A stretch of DNA of 64,000 nucleotides from Candidatus Mediterraneibacter stercoripullorum (GTDB lineage Bacteria > Bacillota > Clostridia > Lachnospirales > Lachnospiraceae), in assembly GCA_019115765.1 (NCBI GenBank), contig DXCZ01000120.1:1-64000 (forward strand). Direction: 5' to 3'. Under the pieces are notes generated by a model. The model was not told where the DNA came from. It saw only the letters and a program-made list of their open reading frames with translations, and did no database searches. This document shows positions 49,903-58,895 of this stretch, in pieces. A program made the translations under genes and the position numbers. How positions within the stretch are numbered: position 1 is the stretch's first letter; each line of letters begins with the position of its first letter.

Positions 49903-52776
49903 TTAATCACCTGCAGTGGCAGCGCCAAGGCCTGCGGCATGTCCGGTGATCAATTCGTCCTTAAGATCCGGATCAAAATAGATCCTGGCAAGGTCTCTTG
50001 AAACCTCTGCCGCATAAGAAGAACTGTATCCATAGGCAATACGGGTCGCAATTGCAATCTGAGGAGAATCAGTCGGTGCATATCCTACAAAGAGGCCGTG
50101 ATCCGGGTGAACAGAACTCTGCTGTGCGGTACCGGTCTTGCCTGCCATAGAAAGATCATATCCCCGGAATGTAGATGAATTACTGACTACACGCTCCATA
50201 CCGCTATGGACAAGACTCCAGGTCGAATCACTCACATCATCCAATGTGTTCACAACTTCTGCAGAATAATCCTTGATCAGATTGCCGTCAGAATCTGTTG
50301 TTTTGTCAATCAACGTCAGACTGTATACAGTTCCGCTGTTTGCTACGGCTGTAACATACCGGGCAATCTGGCTGACTGTAAATGCATTATTACCCTGGCC
50401 GATTGCAGAACGTACAGAATCCTGAGTTGAAATCTGTGGTGATGATTCAGGGATCTCAACACCGGACGTCTCGCCAAAACCAAACATTTCAGCATATTTC
50501 GCCAGGGTTTCGATACCTCTGTCACTGTCATAGTTTCCATTATCATCAAGCCCCAGTCTGTATCCGACTTCATAAAAGAAAACATTACAGGAGTTCTGGA
50601 GAGCACCTGCTACGCTGAGGCTTCCATGTCCGCTGTGATTCCAGCAGCTTGGACTGGGAGTGATTTTGGTAAATCTTCCGTTACAGGATACCGTAGTACC
50701 TCCGGTAATAACGCCTTCTGTCAGACCGGCAACGGATGAAACCATCTTGAAGGTAGATCCCGGAGCAGTTACTTCCTGGGTGGCCCGGTTATAAAAAATC
50801 CGTGCTGTACCTGTATTAAGCTGTGTATAATATGCCGAATCCATTGTATTGGCAAGTCTGTTGTTGTCATATCCCGGATAGGAAACACATGCAAGGACAT
50901 CTCCTGTATTTGGATCTGTTACAACAAGTCCGCCGGAACAAGGCTCCAGTCCCAGCTGTCCGGGAGTGATCTCGAGATTCTCGATTTTATCCACAAGCCA
51001 GGAATATGCACTGATACTTCCGGAGCGAAGCCCGTTGTATGCATTCTCATCCATATCCAGCACACCCTGCTCATATGCAATGGCGCAGATCTGGCTGCCG
51101 CTGACACTTCCTGATTTTATAAGATATTCATAGAGAAGTTTGTCGAAATTACTATCATCACTTAAATATTCCTGAAGATAATCCAGCAGCGCCTGATATA
51201 TTTCGTCAGAACTGGAATATGAACTGTCACCAATAGATGATGTATCAATCCAATTCTGTGATATGGCATAGTTCAAATAAGTATAGAGATTGATCGTCTC
51301 ATCCTTAGTCCATGCAATATACGTCTCGTCTTCTGTATCGATCCGGTCTCTGACGAGGAGACCGGTCTGATCTCTGAGGACGTCATTGACAATATAGGAC
51401 ATATAAGCCTGCATTTCATCCGAAAGATCACGGTACGCGTCTGCATCAGGATTCTGCAGCTGGCTCATGATACTGGAGAGAGTGGACTCATGTTTCTGCT
51501 GATAAGCGGCGTATACTTCCTTTTCAGCCGGCTGAGCATCATTTTCTGAAAAATGATCTGTATTGATAATTGAGTTCGCAATAAATGCATTATAGGCATC
51601 TCCAACAGGAATGATAATATCACTGGCATCTTCAGCTGTAGAAGGGTCGTAGTCCAGTATATTCTGGAGTTTGGATACGATAATACCTGCAAGCTTTTCT
51701 TCCAGAAGATTGTAAGCATTGATCTGAATATCTCTGTCAATAGTAAGGTATACATCATTTCCTGCTTCCGGTTCTGTCCGGCTGATCGTTTCCAGAACTT
51801 TTCCTACATTATCAACATACAGTGCTGTCTCACCTTTTGTACCCTGAAGGACGCTGTCCAGAGTCTGTTCTAACCCGGATTTGCCGACGATATCTGAGAG
51901 GGAATACCGTTCCTTTTCATCATCATCAAGGGCATCGTATTCCGACTGGGACATAGGTCCTGTATAACCGACTATAGATGAGAAGTATTCTGCGTCATTA
52001 TAGCGGCGGAGAGACTCTTCATCAATATCGACGCCGGTCAGCTTGTCCTGATTTTCCATAATAGCGGCGGCAGTCTCGTCGCTGACATCCGAAGCCAGAG
52101 TAGTTGCCTGATACTGCTGATAGCTGTTCAGATTCATTGCGTAACGCATATTGATGATCTTCAGCAGATACTGCGGGTCCTGACTGGTGTCCAGACCATA
52201 TCCATATGTTTTATTTGTACACAGATAATCAATGATGTCTGCGGCGGTCGAATTCCTCTGCTCCTGCGTCAGATCGCTTGTATAAGACTTGCCGTAGACA
52301 TCCGCTATAAAACGGAGCCGCTGCGTTTCGCTTGACTGAGTAAACTGATAATTTCCAGAAGAATCAACGGAGATCCCAAAAGTGCTGATCACAGAGTCAC
52401 CGTGAGACTCGACAATTTCAATTACATCTGAAAGTATCTGATTCAGCTGTTCATTTCTTTCACTTCTGGTTAATCCAGTAGGAAGCATATCCGTGATCGT
52501 TACAGAATAGGCAAGCTCATTATAGGCCAGCAGATTTCCATTCCGGTCATAAATATTTCCTCTGGTGGCCGGAATGGTCTCAGTCCTGCGGACCTGCGTT
52601 TCAAACTCGTCTCTGTAGTATTCGCCTCTGACGATCTGCAGATAAAACAGACGTCCCACCAGAACGGTGGAAGACAGGCAGAATACAACGATAAGCATGA
52701 CCAGGCGGGAACGCAAAAGGTAGTCTATGGCTTCTTTTATCCGATCTATGATTTCACTAAACAAATTTACTTGCAC
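49903..52776 (-). CDS. mrdA: Penicillin-binding protein 2 (elongation transpeptidase), long form
   Basis: A 957-residue class B PBP. A membrane helix lies at about 24-45, then the pedestal domain with RRTETIPATRGNIYDRNGNLLA (split). The transpeptidase motifs are S674-T-F-K677, S729-C-N731 and K880-T-G-T883, all intact. The protein is about 250 residues longer than usual: between YLTIDRDIQINA (344-354) and GGLVVTDPNTGDVLA (615-629) lies a helical, Asp, Ser and Tyr-rich stretch in place of about 25 residues. It works with RodA and MreBCD in side-wall synthesis. GTG 52776 is the outermost start, but TTG 52764 fits the AAAAGGAG site better. Confidence 0.92.
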   Translation of the reverse strand: MQVNLFSEIIDRIKEAIDYLLRSRLVMLIVVFCLSSTVLVGRLFYLQIVRGEYYRDEFETQVRRTETIPATRGNIYDRNGNLLAYNELAYSVTITDMLPTGLTRSERNEQLNQILSDVIEIVESHGDSVISTFGISVDSSGNYQFTQSSETQRLRFIADVYGKSYTSDLTQEQRNSTAADIIDYLCTNKTYGYGLDTSQDPQYLLKIINMRYAMNLNSYQQYQATTLASDVSDETAAAIMENQDKLTGVDIDEESLRRYNDAEYFSSIVGYTGPMSQSEYDALDDDEKERYSLSDIVGKSGLEQTLDSVLQGTKGETALYVDNVGKVLETISRTEPEAGNDVYLTIDRDIQINAYNLLEEKLAGIIVSKLQNILDYDPSTAEDASDIIIPVGDAYNAFIANSIINTDHFSENDAQPAEKEVYAAYQQKHESTLSSIMSQLQNPDADAYRDLSDEMQAYMSYIVNDVLRDQTGLLVRDRIDTEDETYIAWTKDETINLYTYLNYAISQNWIDTSSIGDSSYSSSDEIYQALLDYLQEYLSDDSNFDKLLYEYLIKSGSVSGSQICAIAYEQGVLDMDENAYNGLRSGSISAYSWLVDKIENLEITPGQLGLEPCSGGLVVTDPNTGDVLACVSYPGYDNNRLANTMDSAYYTQLNTGTARIFYNRATQEVTAPGSTFKMVSSVAGLTEGVITGGTTVSCNGRFTKITPSPSCWNHSGHGSLSVAGALQNSCNVFFYEVGYRLGLDDNGNYDSDRGIETLAKYAEMFGFGETSGVEIPESSPQISTQDSVRSAIGQGNNAFTVSQIARYVTAVANSGTVYSLTLIDKTTDSDGNLIKDYSAEVVNTLDDVSDSTWSLVHSGMERVVSNSSTFRGYDLSMAGKTGTAQQSSVHPDHGLFVGYAPTDSPQIAIATRIAYGYSSSYAAEVSRDLARIYFDPDLKDELITGHAAGLGAATAGD

Positions 52777-53290
52777 TCCTTTTCTCTTCTGCTTCCAGTC
52801 TGTTGTTTACCAACAGGATAAGCGGGTAAACCACGATCGTAACGACGATCGTGTAGATCAATTCAGGAACAATAATACTGTTAAGATAAAACAGAAAGTC
52901 AAAATCACTCCGCAGCATAAACATAAGCAGATAAATAACAATACCATATATAAACTCACTAAGAATGATCAGAAACAGCGGAAGCTTGATATCTTCATCG
53001 TAATACATCTGCTCGAAAAATCCATTGATAAATCCGATCAGCAGATAGATCAATGCGTAAAAGCCGATCATGTCGCCGAACTGAATATCGATCAGGAGTC
53101 CGGAAAAGAATCCGACAAGCATTCCCTCCCGTGAGCCTCTCATAAATCCGAATGAAGAGGTGACAATGATCATAAGGTTCGGTTTGATCCCGGCAAGTTC
53201 AAGCTTCGAAAATACAGTACACTGCAGCAGATAAGCTGCCAGCAGGATCAGTGCAGTGGCAGCAAAGCGCTTTAGCCTCAATACTTTCAT
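52757..53290 (-). CDS. mreD: Rod shape-determining protein MreD
   Basis: A 177-residue membrane protein with five or six helices (LILLAAYLLQCTVFSKL, VGFFSGLLIDIQFGDMIGFYAL, and others). It is a member of the elongasome and lies between mreC and PBP2. The assignment rests on topology, the GLLIDIQFG stretch and gene order, as MreD is poorly conserved. Confidence 0.9.
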   Translation of the reverse strand: MKVLRLKRFAATALILLAAYLLQCTVFSKLELAGIKPNLMIIVTSSFGFMRGSREGMLVGFFSGLLIDIQFGDMIGFYALIYLLIGFINGFFEQMYYDEDIKLPLFLIILSEFIYGIVIYLLMFMLRSDFDFLFYLNSIIVPELIYTIVVTIVVYPLILLVNNRLEAEEKRSASKFV

Positions 53291-53305
53291 GAATACACCC
53301 CTCTC

Positions 53306-54175
53306 CTACTCGCTCTGTCCGGCGCCTGTGAGCTCGGCTTTTGTCGTTGTAATGACAAGGACCTGCTGAATGTTCTTAAAATCAACAGCCGGGGTAATAT
53401 ATCCGGAACGGGTAAGATTGTTAGAATCAACATTAATCTCACTGACCGTTCCGATCAGGATTCCCTGAAGATATTTATCACTGATGTAGGAGGTGACAAT
53501 CTGATCACCTATATTAACTACATTTTCATTGTTTTCCATCTGCTCAAACCGCATTTGTCCGTCTGACATCAGAGATAGATCTCCGCTGACGATACAACGG
53601 TCGGATGTAGAAAGCACCATTCCGCTGACATTGCTTGAATCATCTATAATAGAACGAACAGTCGCCCAGGTAGGACCTACTTCTGTAACAATGCCTACCA
53701 GACCTGTTTGAGCCATAACATTCATATCAACAGCAATACCATCATTACTTCCCTTGTCGATCGTAAAAGTGCTGAACCAGTTTCCGGCGTCTTTTCCGAT
53801 CACATTTGCAGCTGTCTTCTCATAATCAGCATAATTCTGATCCAGCTGGTAGAGTTCCTGAAGCTGCTCCAGTTCAGAGCGTTCACCCTGCAGATAATTA
53901 TTTTCCGTTGTGAGGGAATCCACCTGTTCTCTCAGCTGCTCGTTTTCTGCGCGGAGTTCCTCCATCGTGTCAAAATTATCTGTCATGTCGCCAAGCCAGC
54001 TTCCAATATAATTGATTCCCTGCTGAAGCGGAATAACTGTGACATTGGCAATCGCCCGGAAAGGTCCGCTCACTCTGTCGGAGAAGGAGGAGAGGACCAT
54101 CATCAGGATACAGAAAACCGTCAATCCCAAAAGTATATATCTGTTTATAACAGAAGTCTGATTCTTTCTTTTCAT
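53306..54175 (-). CDS. mreC: Rod shape-determining protein MreC
   Basis: A 289-residue MreC with a membrane helix at about 14-32, a coiled coil (about 60-105: TMEELRAENEQLREQVDSL), and two beta-barrel domains (ANVIGKDAGNWFSTFTIDKG; LVGIVTEVGPTWATVRSI). It bridges PBP2 and RodA in the outer space. ATG 54175 has AGGTGG eight bases upstream; the GTG 54187 frame would overlap it. Confidence 0.94.
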   Translation of the reverse strand: MKRKNQTSVINRYILLGLTVFCILMMVLSSFSDRVSGPFRAIANVTVIPLQQGINYIGSWLGDMTDNFDTMEELRAENEQLREQVDSLTTENNYLQGERSELEQLQELYQLDQNYADYEKTAANVIGKDAGNWFSTFTIDKGSNDGIAVDMNVMAQTGLVGIVTEVGPTWATVRSIIDDSSNVSGMVLSTSDRCIVSGDLSLMSDGQMRFEQMENNENVVNIGDQIVTSYISDKYLQGILIGTVSEINVDSNNLTRSGYITPAVDFKNIQQVLVITTTKAELTGAGQSE

Positions 54176-54212
54176 TATTTTAACCACCTATTATATTTCA
54201 ACCATGTCATAT

Positions 54213-55238
54213 TTATCTCAGCCACCTGTAATCCTCATTCAGCATGGAATACGTCAGGCGTCTGTAATATGCTTTGTCCTGTATGATCTTCTGGAGGCCC
54301 TTTACAACACAGAGCTCCGGCTCCGGAACTGTTGATACGGGAAGTCCTGTACTTTCTTCCAGATATGTAGACAGACCTTTCAGATTAGCCATCCCTCCGG
54401 TAAGACAGATCCCGTTCACATCGATCTCCCGTCTTACATCCGGCGGGGTACGGTCAAGCATCGAGCGGATCGCGCGCACACAGTCTTCCAGGGGTTCCTT
54501 CATTGCGGCCCGCACCAGGCTGATCGGGACGTCAGTCTGAGAAGGTACGCCGGTGATCAGATCTCTTCCCGCCACAGTAAGACTGGCGCTGGTCTGCTGT
54601 TCAAAGACTCCGAATTCATGCCTGAGGCGCTCGGCCGTCAGTTTCCCGATCAGGAAATCCTTCGTATGTCTGACCAGTCCGGCAATGGCAGCATCAAAAT
54701 GTTCGCCGCCCTTCTTGACCAGCCGGTTCAGCACCATACCTCCGGACGCAAGAACAGAGAGCTCTGTCGTTCCACCCCCGAAATTAGCGACAAAAACTCC
54801 CTTTTCTTTCATAACGTCGATCCCGAATCCGATGGCGTCGGCAAGCCCACGCTCTACAATGCGGACAGACTTTGCCCTTGCTTCTGAGTGAAGGACAAGA
54901 TCGTAGAAAGCCTTCTTCTCGACTTCTGTAACATCTGTCGGTACCGCGATCACATATTCTGATCCTCTCATAAACTGTCTGTCCGTCTGGAGAAGGTTCC
55001 CGAGAAGATACTGCATATCGTCAAAATGGGCGATCACACCATTCTTCATGGGAAAGACGACCTGAATATTATCGGGCGCCTTCTCGTACATTTCGTAGGC
55101 CTCGTCTCCTACCGAAAAAATATATTTCTTATCTTTCATGGCGATTACATTTTTTTCACGCCATATCCGGTCCTTTTTTCTGTCGAACACTTTTATTTCA
55201 TATGTTCCCAGATCCAGTCCATAAATATTCCTGGCCAT
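54213..55238 (-). CDS. mreB: Actin-like MreB family protein
   Basis: A 341-residue MreB/Mbl-type protein. The nucleotide-binding segments are YGLDLGTYEIKVF (phosphate 1), VANFGGGTTELSVL (phosphate 2) and ICLTGGMANLKGL (adenosine). The first phosphate loop is LDLGTYEIKV in place of the usual IDLGTANTLV, so it is a divergent paralogue, and a second MreB may exist elsewhere. ATG 55238 follows GGGATGG. It heads the shape genes. Confidence 0.92.
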   Translation of the reverse strand: MARNIYGLDLGTYEIKVFDRKKDRIWREKNVIAMKDKKYIFSVGDEAYEMYEKAPDNIQVVFPMKNGVIAHFDDMQYLLGNLLQTDRQFMRGSEYVIAVPTDVTEVEKKAFYDLVLHSEARAKSVRIVERGLADAIGFGIDVMKEKGVFVANFGGGTTELSVLASGGMVLNRLVKKGGEHFDAAIAGLVRHTKDFLIGKLTAERLRHEFGVFEQQTSASLTVAGRDLITGVPSQTDVPISLVRAAMKEPLEDCVRAIRSMLDRTPPDVRREIDVNGICLTGGMANLKGLSTYLEESTGLPVSTVPEPELCVVKGLQKIIQDKAYYRRLTYSMLNEDYRWLR

Positions 55239-55310
55239 AAATTTTCCATCCCTTATCAATTACTCGGCTGTCATGCGGATCCCGTTATGCCGGGCTGTTT
55301 ATACAGGATC

Positions 55311-56024
55311 TCACCCAGCCGGATCCACTTTATCAAGAAAGCCTTTTTCCCTCATACTTATAAAACAGTTGTCACCTATAACAATATGGTCGAGAAGTTC
55401 TACCCCGATCAGACGGCCGGCTTCAAAAACACGGCGTGTAATGCATACATCATTTCTGCTGGGGGTCGGATCTCCGCTTGGATGATTATGAATCAGTATG
55501 ATCGATACGGCATCTTTCTGCAATGCCTCGACAAGAATCTCTCTTGGCGAAATCAGTGCCATATTGACAGTTCCGCTGGAAAGATTCTTTTCACCGATCA
55601 TGCGTGATCTTGTATTCAGAAGAATGACCTTAACCACTTCTCTGTTCCTGTGTCTCATATCCTCCATGTAATATCTGGCGATAGTTTCCGGGGCGGAAAA
55701 GTTCAACCCTTCCTGAGCGGAAGCTCTGGCCATCCTCTTGGAAAGTTCACACAGACAGAGGATCTGAATGGATTTGACTTTGCCGATTCCCTTGATCTTC
55801 TTAAGGCGTTCGCCGGTCCAGTGGTGGATATGAAGAAGTCCTGTGCCGTTTTCATCTGAATGCAGGAGCCGTTTGGCAAGCTGCAGGGAATTCTCCCCTC
55901 TGGTCCCTGTCCGCAGCAGGATAGCCAGAAGCTCTGCATCTGTAAGATTCTCCGGTCCATATTGTTCACATTTTTCATATGGCCGCTCTTCGCGGTACAT
56001 TTCTTTTATTGTATTGCTTTTCAT
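55311..56024 (-). CDS. radC: RadC family JAMM-domain protein
   Basis: A 237-residue RadC. The N-terminal helix-hairpin-helix region contains ELLAILLRTGTRGENSLQLA (split) and KIKGIGKVKSIQI; the JAMM metal site is HNHPSGDPTPSRND. Despite the name a DNA repair role is doubtful, and the function is unknown. It lies upstream of mreB, as in many bacteria. No ribosome site precedes ATG 56024, and a -10 lies only six bases upstream. Confidence 0.94.
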   Translation of the reverse strand: MKSNTIKEMYREERPYEKCEQYGPENLTDAELLAILLRTGTRGENSLQLAKRLLHSDENGTGLLHIHHWTGERLKKIKGIGKVKSIQILCLCELSKRMARASAQEGLNFSAPETIARYYMEDMRHRNREVVKVILLNTRSRMIGEKNLSSGTVNMALISPREILVEALQKDAVSIILIHNHPSGDPTPSRNDVCITRRVFEAGRLIGVELLDHIVIGDNCFISMREKGFLDKVDPAG

Positions 56025-56030
56025 ATTTAT

Positions 56031-56058
56031 ATTCTACTACTGCGATGATACAATACAA
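56031..56058 (-). promoter_or_regulatory. Promoter ending at the radC start codon
   Basis: Minus-strand TTGTAT (56053-56058), 16 bases, TAGAAT (56031-56036). Transcription would begin at or next to the A of the radC ATG (56024), giving a leaderless message. Confidence 0.45.
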
Positions 56059-56101
56059 CGATTTATTTTAGCACAGTTTAAAAATCATGTATAGAGGAGG
56101 T

Positions 56102-57682
56102 CTATAAAATTTCTGTGAATCTTTTTATAATTGCCTCAGCAGTCTTCAGCCCGTCCATGGCGGCAGATGTGATTCCTCCTGCGTATCCGGCGCCTTCTCC
56201 GCAGGGATAGAGCCACGATACTGCATCAGATACGAAATGTTCTGTGCGGGGAATGCGTACAGGAGAGGAAGTCCTGCTTTCCACACCGGACAGGAGAACA
56301 TCTTTGTCCGCGAAGCCGTGTATCTTCCGGTCCATGGCGCAGATACCTTTTTCTATGGAATTTCCGATCTCTGAAGGAAATATTCCCCGCACATCTCCGA
56401 ACTGCCAGCTGCCCCTGATACAGGGACGGATCTTTCCTGCAGAGGTACTGATCTGATTTGCCTGATAATCTCCGAATCGCTGGACTGGAACACTCCCCTT
56501 CCCCGCATTCCAGGCATTTTCCTCGAGAGTTCTCTGGAAATGAACACCTGCCAGCGGATGTTCTGAACCATAGTCATCCGGAGTGACTGTGACGATAACG
56601 GCACTGTTGGAATTCTCCCCTGCCCTGTCGTGATAGCTCATGCCGTTTACCGCCAGACGCCCTTCTTCTGAGGAAGCGTTGACCACATAACCGCCGGGGC
56701 ACATACAGAATGTGTATACACCCCTGCCGTTTTCAAGCTTCTCAGTCAGCTTATACGCTGCGGCAGGAAGGCTGCCTCTGTCCATGCGTCCGTACTGAGA
56801 GGTATCTATGAGCTGCTGGGGGTGCTCCACACGTACGCCTACGGCGAAGGATTTGGCTTCTATTGGAATCCCTCTGTCATACAGCATCTGAAATGTGTCC
56901 CTGGCGCTGTGGCCTATGGCAAGGACAGCTGCATCTGTACGGATTTCCCCGTTCTCTGTGATCAGAAGATTCTCCTCAGGCACCAGATCCGTAACCCGGG
57001 TATGAAATCGGAACTCACCGCCCAGGTCCGTGATCTCATTTCTCATGGCCTCCACGACATTGATCAGGATGTCCGTGCCGATATGCGGTTTCTGGTCATA
57101 GAGAATCTCCTCCGGAGCGCCGAATCGTACGAACGTCTCCAGAACGAAACGGTTCCTTCCGCATGGGTCCTTTACAAGCGTATTCAGTTTTCCGTCAGAG
57201 AAGGTGCCCGCTCCTCCTTCACCGAACTGAACATTGGAAGAAGGATCCAGGATACCTGTCTTCCAGAAATGTTCCACATCCTGTTGTCTTTCCCGTACCG
57301 AGGCGCCCCGTTCCAGTACAAGAGGGCGATATCCCTCCTTTGCCAGAAGATATGCGCAGAAAAGACCGGCAGGCCCGCTACCGACGATCACAGGTCTGTT
57401 CCGGAGCGGCTCAGAGCCGTGTTCCGGAGCCTGATAGATCCTGTCCGCCGCTTTTGTAAGCTTTCCTTTGGAATGTTTCAGGATTTTCTCCTCGTGGCGG
57501 ACGTCCAGATCGATGGTGTAGACATAATACAGTTCTGGTTTCTTCCTTGCATCAAGGGAACGCTTTCTTATGGAAAATCCCCGCAGTTCGTCCTCTCTGA
57601 TATGAGCGGTACGGATGATTTTCTTCCTGAGCTGATCCGGTGTGTGATCCACCGGCAGTTTAAGCTGACTGATCCTGATCAT
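56102..57682 (-). CDS. FAD-dependent protein, NAD(FAD)-utilising dehydrogenase family
   Basis: A 526-residue flavoprotein of the COG2509 type. An N-terminal ferredoxin-like part (about 1-95, MIRISQLKLPVDHT) is followed by the dinucleotide site VIVGSGPAGLFCAYLLAKEG and the family block SSNVQFGEGGAGTFSDGKLNT. ALGHSARDTF-like AIGHSARDTF and CPGGYVVNASSEEG are also typical, and the end reads YPCGEGAGYAGGITSAAMDG. The reaction is unknown. AAAGGAGG fixes the start at 57682, inside the 3' end of the upstream flavoprotein gene. Confidence 0.92.
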   Translation of the reverse strand: MIRISQLKLPVDHTPDQLRKKIIRTAHIREDELRGFSIRKRSLDARKKPELYYVYTIDLDVRHEEKILKHSKGKLTKAADRIYQAPEHGSEPLRNRPVIVGSGPAGLFCAYLLAKEGYRPLVLERGASVRERQQDVEHFWKTGILDPSSNVQFGEGGAGTFSDGKLNTLVKDPCGRNRFVLETFVRFGAPEEILYDQKPHIGTDILINVVEAMRNEITDLGGEFRFHTRVTDLVPEENLLITENGEIRTDAAVLAIGHSARDTFQMLYDRGIPIEAKSFAVGVRVEHPQQLIDTSQYGRMDRGSLPAAAYKLTEKLENGRGVYTFCMCPGGYVVNASSEEGRLAVNGMSYHDRAGENSNSAVIVTVTPDDYGSEHPLAGVHFQRTLEENAWNAGKGSVPVQRFGDYQANQISTSAGKIRPCIRGSWQFGDVRGIFPSEIGNSIEKGICAMDRKIHGFADKDVLLSGVESRTSSPVRIPRTEHFVSDAVSWLYPCGEGAGYAGGITSAAMDGLKTAEAIIKRFTEIL

Positions 57683-58895
57683 GGGCAGCCTCCTTTCCGC
57701 TGATATGACCGCTGGTCCAGGCCCATTGCAGATTATATCCGCCGCAGATCCCGTCCACATCCAGAATCTCGCCGGCAAAATACAGGCCGGGTATATAAAG
57801 TGATTCCAGTGTATCAGGATTTACCTCTTCTGTATCAATCCCGCCGCAGCAGACCTGAGCCTGTTCAAAGGAATTTGCTGCAGTAACGGTAGTCCGGAAT
57901 CTTTTGATCAGCCCGCACAGGTGTTCCAGATCCGTATCTGTGAACTCTCCTGCTGTTTTCTTCCGGCCGATACCTGAGAGACGGATCCAAAGCTCGGACA
58001 GCTTACGGTGGAACAGACCGGTGAGGAAATCTTCTGCATGTTTCTCGGGGCGCATAGACACCCTGGCCTTCAGAAACGTCAGAGTCTGTTCAAACGTAAA
58101 GTCAGGCATAAAGTCAAGGAGAGCAGTTACTTCCTTCCCTTCATAGAGAGCGCGGGAAGCCCAGCGGCTGACCTGGAAGACCGGGATGCCTGAGATCCCG
58201 TAGGAAGTCAGCTGGATCTCGCCGGTATTTGCAGCTATACATTCATCGCCGCAGTAGAGAGAGACCTGTCCGTTCACCCTGACGCCGGCAATGCTCTTCA
58301 TGAACTTCTCCCTGCATCTGAGCTGTACAAGGGCCGGAAGCACAGGTATGATCCTGTGTCCCAGATCCTTTGCCAGATCATAGCCGGTTCCGTCTGAACC
58401 GGTATTGGGCGCGGCTTTGGATCCCGCACAGAGGATGACCCGGTCCGCGCGAACATCATCCCTGTCTGTTATGATACGGAAATGCTTTTTCCCGGGAATG
58501 ATCTTACGGCATTCTATCCCGGTACGGATATCCACCCGGAGACGTTCCATTTCCATGCGCAGCACATCGGCCACGGCAGATGCCTGATCAGAATTGGGAT
58601 AAATGTATCCGTTTCGGTTCTTCGAGTATACTCCCAGCCTCAGAAAAAATGCGATCGTATCCTGAGTGCCGAACCGTTCGATAAGACGCCATGGAAAAAG
58701 CAGGTTGTCCGAATTGTAGCAGAACGGTTCCTGCATGGTGTTGGTAAAATTACATCTTCCGTTTCCTGTAGATAATATTTTCTTTCCGACCTGATCCCCG
58801 TGTTCCAGCAGGATCACGCGAGCTCCTTCCGAAGCAGCGGTTATGGCAGCCATCATACCGGATGCGCCGCCGCCGATCACAGCAATTGTTTTCAT
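57660..58895 (-). CDS. BaiN/HI0933 family flavoprotein
   Basis: A 411-residue FAD protein (HI0933, TIGR00275). The FAD site is VIGGGASGMMAAITAA at 5-20, followed by STGNGRCNFTN. C-terminal QVCCGGIDTEEVNPDTLES, GLYFAGEILDVDGICGGYNLQWAW (split) are family signatures. Relatives include BaiN, implicated in bile-acid metabolism, but the whole-genome distribution argues for a general redox role; no bai genes are here. It overlaps both neighbours (4 bases with the gene upstream by ATGA, 23 downstream). Confidence 0.92.
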   Translation of the reverse strand: MKTIAVIGGGASGMMAAITAASEGARVILLEHGDQVGKKILSTGNGRCNFTNTMQEPFCYNSDNLLFPWRLIERFGTQDTIAFFLRLGVYSKNRNGYIYPNSDQASAVADVLRMEMERLRVDIRTGIECRKIIPGKKHFRIITDRDDVRADRVILCAGSKAAPNTGSDGTGYDLAKDLGHRIIPVLPALVQLRCREKFMKSIAGVRVNGQVSLYCGDECIAANTGEIQLTSYGISGIPVFQVSRWASRALYEGKEVTALLDFMPDFTFEQTLTFLKARVSMRPEKHAEDFLTGLFHRKLSELWIRLSGIGRKKTAGEFTDTDLEHLCGLIKRFRTTVTAANSFEQAQVCCGGIDTEEVNPDTLESLYIPGLYFAGEILDVDGICGGYNLQWAWTSGHISGKEAAHDQDQSA

